From contig NZ_CP059165.1 in assembly GCF_013466425.1 (NCBI RefSeq), positions 3,162,001 through 3,226,000 on the forward strand: a DNA stretch of 64,000 bases, in the 5' to 3' direction. The notes below the pieces were generated by a model that ran no database searches, had not been told where the DNA came from, and worked only from the letters and a program-made list of their open reading frames with translations. Each line of letters begins with the position of its first letter. Within the stretch, counting starts at the first letter, position 1. Positions 7,994 through 14,475 of this stretch are shown here, one piece after another. This DNA is from Mycobacterium vicinigordonae. Lineage in GTDB: Bacteria; Actinomycetota; Actinomycetes; Mycobacteriales; Mycobacteriaceae. The translations under genes and the position numbers were made by a program.

Positions 7994-9544
7994 TCAGCAG
8001 CGACCGCTGGGGATACCGCGCGGCGGCGAGTTTTCCTGCGACGGCATTGCCTGAGGGTAAGGCACGCGATAGGGAATACCGGCTTGCACCCATCCCAGCG
8101 CCACATTCGGCACGCATTGGGGCACCTTCGACAGAGTGTGGAGTCCCGGGAAGCCGAGGTTGGGTCGAGACGAATTTGGCGGCACGGCGAAGTTGAACGC
8201 CGAAGTCATGTCTGCGGTCATACTTCTTCGCCAAGCGGTGAGGTTGGGAACCGTGACACCAAACCGCGTTTCGAGTAATCGCAATTGGGACGTGTGGTCA
8301 AACGTCTCGTGCGCCACGAGCGGCCCACGACTGTAAGGCGAGATGACAAAACAAGGAACGCGGTAGCCCAGCCCTATCGGACCACGGATCCCGCCCGAAC
8401 CCGGCACCGCGTCGATGTCGGGCACCGTGATGTATTCCCCGGCCGTTCCGGGTGGCGGGGTTGGCGGAATGACGTGATCGAAGAAGCCACCGTGTTCGTC
8501 GTAACTCACTATGAGCGCGGTCTTTTCCCAAACCGCGGGATTGGACAACAGAATACGCAGTAGATTCACGATCCCGAAGGCACCTGCGGCTGCGGGGAAT
8601 GCGGGATGCTCGGTTTCCAGGATGTTGCCGACCACCCAGGAAACCTGCGGTAACCGGTTGGCCAGGACGTCGGCCAGAAAATTCGCAGGATAGGTGGGTG
8701 CGAGCCCGAAGCGGGCGAAGTCCGACCTGGGGTCCGCTCCCTGCTTGAAGAACTCCATGATGCTGCCGTAATTGGCGAGACCTGAGATATAGGGACCGAA
8801 GGTCTTGTTGCGGTATACCTTCCAGCTCACACCGGCGTCGCTGAGGTTCTGCGGCATGATGCGCCAGCTGAACTTCTGCGTGGGGTAGACCAGCGGGCTT
8901 TCCAGTTCGGGGCCACCCTGCTGGCCGTCGGGGTCGAGGTGGGCGCCCATCCAGTAGAGCCGATTGGGCAGGGTCGGACCCAACACTGAGCAGAAATACC
9001 GATCGCACACGGTGAAGGCGTCAGCCAGCAGGTAGTGGATCGGGATATCCCTACGGGTGTGATAACCCATCGTTGTGGGTGTATGAGCCGCGGAGCGGGT
9101 AGCCGCCTGGGCCGGCAGCCAGTTATCGTTGGCGCCGCCGTTCCAGGTGTCGTGCACACCCTTCCATGTGTGATCGGGGTCGTTGACACAGGCACCATCG
9201 AGCAACGGGCCTCGGGTGGTATCGAAGCGGTACGGAATCGTGACGCCAGCCGGGTCGAAGGCCTGCGTCATGGGGTTCCAGCCCTTTTGCTGAAACAGCG
9301 GCGACGGGGTGTTGAACCCGTCAACCCCCGAGAGAGTGCCGAAGTAGTGATCGAAGGATCGGTTCTCCTGCATGAACAACACGATGTGCTCGATGTCGGC
9401 CAGGTGGCCCGAGCAAGGTCCCGCTCCATAGGCCGTTTCGATCACCGGACCGGCCAGCGCGAGCAGCGCACCTGCACCGCCGGCCGCAGCTGCCCGGCCC
9501 AGGAATTCGCGACGCGAGATTCCGCCGATCTCGCTTTCTCGCAA
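7994..9544 (-). CDS. Tat-exported phospholipase C (mycobacterial PlcA-D family, plcD position)
   Basis: 516 residues. The Tat signal SRREFLG at residues 10-16 is followed by an Ala/Gly-rich helix. The mature protein begins near GAGPCSGH and carries the family signatures [30 protein letters not shown] and [12 protein letters not shown], with metal and nucleophile residues of the phosphoesterase/acid-phosphatase superfamily. Length and C-terminus ([14 protein letters not shown]) match PlcA-C. It would be exported to the cell envelope to cleave phospholipids. It uses TTG at 9544 with GAGAGGAC upstream. The position relative to fadD1 and Rv1760-like genes suggests the plcD locus, which is interrupted in M. 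tuberculosis H37Rv. Confidence 0.9.
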   Translation of the reverse strand: MRESEIGGISRREFLGRAAAAGGAGALLALAGPVIETAYGAGPCSGHLADIEHIVLFMQENRSFDHYFGTLSGVDGFNTPSPLFQQKGWNPMTQAFDPAGVTIPYRFDTTRGPLLDGACVNDPDHTWKGVHDTWNGGANDNWLPAQAATRSAAHTPTTMGYHTRRDIPIHYLLADAFTVCDRYFCSVLGPTLPNRLYWMGAHLDPDGQQGGPELESPLVYPTQKFSWRIMPQNLSDAGVSWKVYRNKTFGPYISGLANYGSIMEFFKQGADPRSDFARFGLAPTYPANFLADVLANRLPQVSWVVGNILETEHPAFPAAAGAFGIVNLLRILLSNPAVWEKTALIVSYDEHGGFFDHVIPPTPPPGTAGEYITVPDIDAVPGSGGIRGPIGLGYRVPCFVISPYSRGPLVAHETFDHTSQLRLLETRFGVTVPNLTAWRRSMTADMTSAFNFAVPPNSSRPNLGFPGLHTLSKVPQCVPNVALGWVQAGIPYRVPYPQAMPSQENSPPRGIPSGRC

Positions 9545-9651
9545 CGGGGTGTCCTCTCGCCGTCTGGTCAGCTAAAGGTAGAGGACGGCAGCGATCGAAT
9601 ATGTTGTAGCGGTCGGCGTGTCGTGCGGAGTGAAGTTCTTGTTTGCCGGCA

Positions 9652-9668
9652 CTACGAATATAGAGTAG
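9652..9668. promoter_or_regulatory. Candidate operator in plc / tetR divergent region
   Basis: Element with ends CTAC and GTAG containing the 14-mer CTACGAATATAGAG. The same 14-mer with one change recurs at 10417-10430 downstream of the TetR gene; both contain CTA-N6-TAG. This is expected if the TetR protein at 9688 controls both the phospholipase gene and the crotonase operon. Confidence 0.5.
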
Positions 9669-9687
9669 CCTCTGCCCCCGAACCCCT

Positions 9688-10386
9688 ATGGACTCAGTGA
9701 TGGATAAGCGCCGGAAACCCAACTCCACCGAACGCCGTCGTGATCTCTGCGATGCGGCGATCCAGTTGCTAGCGGACGACGGGGCCAAGGGCGTGAGTCA
9801 CCTGAAGGTCGACCGCAAGGCCGGCGTCCCGGACGGCACGACATCCTTTTACTTCCGCACTCGTTCGGCGCTGCTGCTTGCCGCGGCGGAGCGGCTGGCC
9901 GAGTTGGACTTAGCGAGATTGCAGTCGGTCGCCGACGATTCGGCCGGGAGCGGTGTGGGGGACTCACCGTCACGACTGTCGCAAGTGGTGATCCAAAGCG
10001 GTCGCGAACCCGAATTGACCCGGACCCGGGCAAGATACGAGCTGACGATGCAGGCTGCCCGCGATCCTCAGTTGGCGGCAGCCCTCGCGCATAGCACCGA
10101 CGCTTTCACCAAGCTGCATCGCGAGATCCTGGTGCAACTACTGCCGCGTGGCGCCGAGTTGGAGCCGGCTGTTGTCGAGGACCTGAGTAATGTGACGCTG
10201 ACATTCATCAACGGCCTGCTGTTGCGGTTTGCCCACGGCGACCGAATCATCGACAGCGCAGCGCAACTCGACGGAATCTTGGCTGCGATCGCCCGTGGCA
10301 TGCTTAGAAGTCCCGAGAAAGGCCGGCTCACCGGTGTTGATCCAGCGCGCCCGGCCGGCCGTAACAAGGTGAAAAAGCGCGGCTGA
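9688..10386 (+). CDS. TetR-family transcriptional regulator
   Basis: 232 residues. The N-terminal DNA-binding domain has RRDLCDAAIQLLADDG and a recognition-helix region VPDGTTSFYFRTRSALL. The C-terminal part is helical. It is divergent from the phospholipase gene, with a 143-base shared promoter region, and lies upstream of the crotonase at 10702. ATG 9688 is used; ATG 9700 is also possible, and neither has a clear ribosome site. Two related operator-like elements flank it, suggesting autoregulation and control of both neighbours (inference). Confidence 0.87.
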   Translation: MDSVMDKRRKPNSTERRRDLCDAAIQLLADDGAKGVSHLKVDRKAGVPDGTTSFYFRTRSALLLAAAERLAELDLARLQSVADDSAGSGVGDSPSRLSQVVIQSGREPELTRTRARYELTMQAARDPQLAAALAHSTDAFTKLHREILVQLLPRGAELEPAVVEDLSNVTLTFINGLLLRFAHGDRIIDSAAQLDGILAAIARGMLRSPEKGRLTGVDPARPAGRNKVKKRG

Positions 10387-10412
10387 GCCTTGTCAAGACA
10401 CCGGCCGTATGG

Positions 10413-10432
10413 TTCTCTACGAGTATAGAGAA
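10413..10432. promoter_or_regulatory. Candidate operator with perfect 7-bp arms
   Basis: TTCTCTA - N6 - TAGAGAA, located 27 bases after the TetR stop and upstream of the broken SDR and crotonase genes. It shares the core CTACGAxTATAGAG with the element at 9652. It is probably the binding site of the adjacent TetR protein. Confidence 0.6.
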
Positions 10433-10499
10433 TATTGGTGTCTGCCACCTCGATTCCAGCCACGACCGTTCCCTGCGCATCGCGAGGTATATAAGCGAG

Positions 10500-10688
10500 A
10501 TGTACCTGACCCACCAGCCGTCGGCACCGGGCGATCTCGCTCCGGCTTCGCAACTGATGCATACGTTGCCCTTACCATGGGTGGACGCTGCCGACATCAG
10601 CAATGCGGTCCTGTTCCTCGCCTCTGACGAATCTCGTTATGTCACCGGCGTTTCGCTTCCCGTCGATGCGGGCAGCTTGCTCAACTAG
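10500..10688 (+). pseudogene. C-terminal remnant of a short-chain dehydrogenase
   Basis: About 62 codons ending at a TAG just before the crotonase. The stretch WVDAADISNAVLFLASDESRY followed by VTGVSLPVDAG is the unmistakable C-terminus of a mycofactocin-type SDR, as seen intact at the end of the gene at 37089-37952. The Rossmann and catalytic regions (about 200 residues) are absent, and the upstream 100 bases contain the operator-like element instead. A deletion evidently removed the 5' part. Whether the short frame is still translated is unknown. Confidence 0.75.
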
Positions 10689-10701
10689 AGGAGAGAGTCA
10701 C

Positions 10702-11670
10702 ATGCCCGACTACGACTACGAAGAAATGAAAAAGGAAGCAGAGCAATACATTAAGTTCGAAAAGGACGTCAAGAATCGGATCGCCTACATCACGTTCGAC
10801 CGTCCCGACGCGCAGAACTCCACCACACTGGGGATGCGGCAGAACTATGCCGATCTGATCCACAAGTGCAACGTAGACGACGAGATCAAGGTTGTCGTGA
10901 TCCGCGGCGAGGGTGAGGATTTCGGCAGCGGCGGCGACCTGCCCGAGCAACGCGACATGCTGGAGAACCCCGGCATGCCGCTACTGCACGAGCTTGCGAT
11001 CAACGACGACAACGTCAAGTATCCGCCGGGTGGCTCGTATCGCTACTTGTCCACGGTCACCGACTTCTACGCCAAGGCCCGAGCGGGAAACCGCCCGCTG
11101 CAGGAACTCCGCAAGATCAGCATCATCGAGGCCAAGGGTTACTGCTACGGGTGGCACTTCTACCAGGCAGGCGATGCCGACCTGGTGATCTCCTCCGACG
11201 ACGCACTGTTCGGCCATCCGGCCTTTCGGTACGTGGGTTGGGGTCCGCGGCTGTGGTGGTGGGCCGAAACCATGGGACTGCGCAAGTTCTCCGAAATGCT
11301 TTTCACTGGAAGGCCGTTCAGCGCGAAAGAGATGTACGACTGCGGCTTCGTCAACAGTGTGGTGCCCCGCGACAAATTGGAGGCAGAGACCGCGAAGTAC
11401 GCCCAGGCCTGTTCACGTTCCCGACCGACCGACACAGTCGCGGTACAGAAGACATTCCTCGAGTTGTACAAGCAGCACAAGGGCGAATACTTCGGCAGCC
11501 TGCTCACCGGCATGGTCGAGGGCATGCTCCCGCTGATCGCCAACGACGCCGAGGAGGTCGACCTGACCGCGGGCACCTTCGAGAAGGGCCTCAATAATGT
11601 GGTCAAGGACAACGACCTGAACTTCCCGCCGGAATGGCGGCTTAGCCGCTCGGGGCGAAATAAGCCTTGA
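10702..11670 (+). CDS. Crotonase (enoyl-CoA hydratase/isomerase) superfamily protein, atypical active site
   Basis: 322 residues, longer than typical enoyl-CoA hydratases (about 260). The crotonase fold is recognisable from FDRPDAQNS, VVVIRGEGEDFGSGGDL and AKGYCYGWHFYQAGDADLVI. In place of the oxyanion-loop GGG and following Glu it has GWHFY (150-154), and the second catalytic Glu position is Ala174 (FGHPA). It therefore probably does not act as an ordinary hydratase; ring-cleaving or hydrolytic crotonases are alternatives. ATG 10702 has an AGAGGAGAGAG ribosome site. It follows the SDR remnant by 13 bases. Confidence 0.85.
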   Translation: MPDYDYEEMKKEAEQYIKFEKDVKNRIAYITFDRPDAQNSTTLGMRQNYADLIHKCNVDDEIKVVVIRGEGEDFGSGGDLPEQRDMLENPGMPLLHELAINDDNVKYPPGGSYRYLSTVTDFYAKARAGNRPLQELRKISIIEAKGYCYGWHFYQAGDADLVISSDDALFGHPAFRYVGWGPRLWWWAETMGLRKFSEMLFTGRPFSAKEMYDCGFVNSVVPRDKLEAETAKYAQACSRSRPTDTVAVQKTFLELYKQHKGEYFGSLLTGMVEGMLPLIANDAEEVDLTAGTFEKGLNNVVKDNDLNFPPEWRLSRSGRNKP

Positions 11671-11689
11671 TCGCTGAGAGGGCGAGGGT

Positions 11690-12055
11690 ATGTCGGCGCT
11701 GACCGGCAAGTTGCTGCCGGACCTCGGCGGAAAGTCGCACGCCGACTGTGCAACGACACGGCCAAGGAACTACAACGAATCATCACAATTCGGGCACTGC
11801 GCTGGAGTTGTCGACAGACCGAATGCGACCGTGGTCGGCGTGAGTCTCGATGTCGGCGAACGATCGCATGTTGCGCGGGGACAGTGGGCGGACCGCCCAC
11901 CACGCCGCTGTGCGCGTGGCCACTGGCTGTTGCCCGGCCACATGACCGTCGCTACCATCGCGTGCTCCTGCGGTCCGCACGTGCGCTGGGAATGCGAATG
12001 CGGCGCAGCCACTTACGGTCCCGCACTGGTCGAATCCTGCAGCCTCGCGATCTAG
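11690..12055 (+). CDS. Small Cys/His-rich putative zinc-binding protein
   Basis: 121 residues. The N-terminal half is low in recognisable motif. The C-terminal 50 residues carry a dense Cys/His pattern: C74, H78, H84, C92, C94, H97, C102, C104, C117 (RRCARGHWLLPGH, ACSCGPH, ECECGA). Short mycobacterial zinc-ribbon-like proteins share this arrangement (CxxGHxL and later Cys pairs). GAGGGCGAGG precedes ATG 11690; GTG 11840 would give only the Cys-rich part and is an alternative start. Function unknown. Confidence 0.5.
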   Translation: MSALTGKLLPDLGGKSHADCATTRPRNYNESSQFGHCAGVVDRPNATVVGVSLDVGERSHVARGQWADRPPRRCARGHWLLPGHMTVATIACSCGPHVRWECECGAATYGPALVESCSLAI

Positions 12056-12064
12056 ATTCGGCGC

Positions 12065-13204
12065 TTAGAAACCGCTGATCAGCCGTGGTTCGGCTGGTTG
12101 GGGCCCGGCCAGGGTGGTAAGCATCCCGGCTGCGGCGCGGCGCCAGGTGAACATCTCGGCGCGGCGCCGTGCGCAGACACGGCGCCGCGGCTCGGGTCGA
12201 CTGATGACCTCGCTGACCGCGGCAGCGATGGCCACCGGATCGTTGTCGGCCACCGCGCCGCTGTCCGCGGTGACAATCTCGGACAGTGCTGACGTGCTGG
12301 ACACCACCGCCGGCGTTCCGCAGGCCAGTGATTCCAGGGCGGCCAGCCCGAATGTCTCATGCGGGCCGGGCGCCAGCGTGACGTCGGCGGATGCCAGCAG
12401 CGCGGCGACCGCGCGCCGGTCCGCGACGAACCCGGTGAAGTGGACTGGAAGACCGGTGGCCTGACGCTGCAGCCTGGCCCGCAACGGGCCTGCGCCGACG
12501 ACGACCAATCGGGCATCAACACCGCCGTCGCGCAGAGCGCCAAGCGCATCGATGCTGCGGTCTACACGCTTCTCCACCGACAATCGTCCGCAGTGCACCA
12601 GCAGCAGCTGCCGGGGTGTCGCAAAGCGACGCCGCAACGCAGCACACCGGTGCCGCGGGTGGAACGTTCCGAGGTCGACACCGAGCGGGACCGTGACAAC
12701 ATTGTCCGCCCCGATGCGGTTGAACTCTTCGCGTGCGAAATCCGTTGTGCACACCACGGCGTCGTAATCGTCCGCGGTGTGCCGATTAGCGATGTCGGCG
12801 ACAAGCTGCGCGGTTCGGCGCGGAAGCACCTGTCCGGCAAGGCGATCCAACCTTTCATGCGAGATCATCACCGTGGTGGCTCCGTGCGCGCGACCCCATT
12901 GGCCGAGCGAGCGCAACGTGAGCCGGTCGGAAACTTCCAGCGCGTCCGGGCGCAGCACACTCAACAGTGCCCGAACCGGTCCGGGCATGATTGCGCGGTA
13001 ACCACCGGTGAGCGGCAGTAGCCTGGCGGGCAGCGTGATTCGTACGACACCGGTCTGAAGCCGGGTCCGATGCGCATGAGCACCCGGGACTATCAGGAAG
13101 ACCTCGTGGCCCCTCGCCCGGTACTCGGCGCCGAGACGGTCGACCGCGGTACGCAGCCCGCCGGACCGGGGTCCGTAGAAGTTGGCGACCTGAACCACCC
13201 GCAT
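12065..13204 (-). CDS. Glycosyltransferase, MgtA-like alpha-mannosyltransferase
   Basis: 379-residue GT-B enzyme of the GT4 type. It starts MRVVQVANFYGPRSGG, has the nucleotide-sugar region HCGRLSVEKR (about 210-219) and the donor-binding E-x7-E motif ETFGLAALE. Sequence and length closely follow M. tuberculosis MgtA (Rv0557), a GDP-mannose-dependent alpha-mannosyltransferase acting on glucuronosyl-diacylglycerol at the cytoplasmic face of the membrane. This copy lies in a different neighbourhood from mgtA, so it is probably a paralogue with its own acceptor. It is convergent with the Cys-rich gene. Confidence 0.85.
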   Translation of the reverse strand: MRVVQVANFYGPRSGGLRTAVDRLGAEYRARGHEVFLIVPGAHAHRTRLQTGVVRITLPARLLPLTGGYRAIMPGPVRALLSVLRPDALEVSDRLTLRSLGQWGRAHGATTVMISHERLDRLAGQVLPRRTAQLVADIANRHTADDYDAVVCTTDFAREEFNRIGADNVVTVPLGVDLGTFHPRHRCAALRRRFATPRQLLLVHCGRLSVEKRVDRSIDALGALRDGGVDARLVVVGAGPLRARLQRQATGLPVHFTGFVADRRAVAALLASADVTLAPGPHETFGLAALESLACGTPAVVSSTSALSEIVTADSGAVADNDPVAIAAAVSEVISRPEPRRRVCARRRAEMFTWRRAAAGMLTTLAGPQPAEPRLISGF

Positions 13205-13289
13205 ACCCGCGAGGAAAACCGGTGTTCATGTGCGGTCAACGAGCGCTCGCCAACCGCAGCCTGAATACTGCGTGAACTCCGACCCGGGG

Positions 13290-14210
13290 TCAGCTGGGCT
13301 TCTTCAGGTGCGGGTCCAGCAGCTGATGCCACGCCCGGGACATGTTCTTGAATTCGTCCTCACAGTTGCCGGCCCGGTCCTCCGGCAGATCCCCGGAGGT
13401 GACGATGCTCGCATTGGCGGTCGTATCCGAGCCATAGATCCAGCACTCCCAGTTGTACATCCGGGTGATGTCCATCGGGTGTCCGTCCCAGAACGGCAAC
13501 TCGTTGGCGTCGCCGGCTTCCCTGGCGCTCAGCTTCCAGTCCTGGGCGGTGTTCATCGCGATGCGCACGCCGTTGGGGTAAGGCTGATTGTCTGCCCCCG
13601 GTGCGAGCAATTCGAACGCGGACAGCTGATCGGCCACGTCCTCCTCGCGTCCGGTGAAGGCCAGGTCGTAGATGGCCAGGGTGGCGTGACCGAGTTCGTG
13701 GTAGAAGGCGGAAATCTTCGCGTCGACGGCGGCCTGCACCGCGTCTGGGTTGCCGGCATTGGCAAAACGTTGCTCGCTGTGCGCGATGTCCTCGTAGCAC
13801 AGCAGCACCTCGTTGGCGTTCGGATCCCAGAAGTCGTTGTCACCACACGCCTTGCCGACCACCGCCACGTCGTGCGGCAGATTCAGGGTGTCATTGACGT
13901 GCTGAGACACCGACTCCAACACCTTGGCGTCCACCATCAATTTGCGACCGGCTTGCGCGTCGGGCGACTCAGCCTCTTCGTAGCGGAATGTCATGATGGC
14001 CCCCGTAGCGCCCTCAGCGACCGAGCTCGCTGCCCCGGACCCGGGCGCCTGCGCCGTCGTGGCAGGCCGGTTGGTGGCCGATGCCCCTTGGGCTTGGTGG
14101 CTCTTGGAGCCGCCACACCCGACTGCCGTCAGCAACGAAAGACAGGTAGCGACAACGATAACCGGCCTGAGCAAGTGGTCCAGCCCCCTCCCATGACGCC
14201 CGCGTGTCAT
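13290..14210 (-). CDS. Putative lipoprotein metallopeptidase (DUF4344-like)
   Basis: 306 residues. The N-terminal signal peptide (VIVVATCLSLLTAVGC) has a lipobox-type cysteine at residue 32 followed by GG, so it is probably a lipid-anchored envelope protein. A Ser/Thr/Ala-rich linker precedes a domain containing YHELGH (HExxH zinc-binding motif), a downstream EEDVADQLSAFELL with candidate third ligands, and paired cysteines. This fits the DUF4344 putative metallopeptidase family. The substrate is unknown. It lies 85 bases upstream of the glycosyltransferase on the same strand. Confidence 0.8.
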   Translation of the reverse strand: MTRGRHGRGLDHLLRPVIVVATCLSLLTAVGCGGSKSHQAQGASATNRPATTAQAPGSGAASSVAEGATGAIMTFRYEEAESPDAQAGRKLMVDAKVLESVSQHVNDTLNLPHDVAVVGKACGDNDFWDPNANEVLLCYEDIAHSEQRFANAGNPDAVQAAVDAKISAFYHELGHATLAIYDLAFTGREEDVADQLSAFELLAPGADNQPYPNGVRIAMNTAQDWKLSAREAGDANELPFWDGHPMDITRMYNWECWIYGSDTTANASIVTSGDLPEDRAGNCEDEFKNMSRAWHQLLDPHLKKPS

Positions 14211-14475
14211 GTCATGCCATGAGAGTGCCGGTGGGCACCTGTCAGAACGTTACGACAGCTGCGCCCTAGATGTAGGCGATTCTGCCGCGCTGCGACCGGC
14301 CTGACCGCTCCCGGCGCCAGGTGCTGAAATTGCTGTCGATCCGATCGCGACAATGGTTGAATTAGCCGACTTCGTCCGGGTTTGTTTCGGCGTCGAACGA
14401 GAAGGTGATTTCACAGTTGAACTTCTATGAGCCGGCGCCGGCTACCCGACGCTCGGGACGGCTGAGGTTCAGGCG

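Noticed and set aside
14430..14443. 14-bp GC palindrome before the mmpL gene as an operator
   Set aside because: Sequence of only C and G pairs with central GGCGCC is common by chance in this GC-rich genome.
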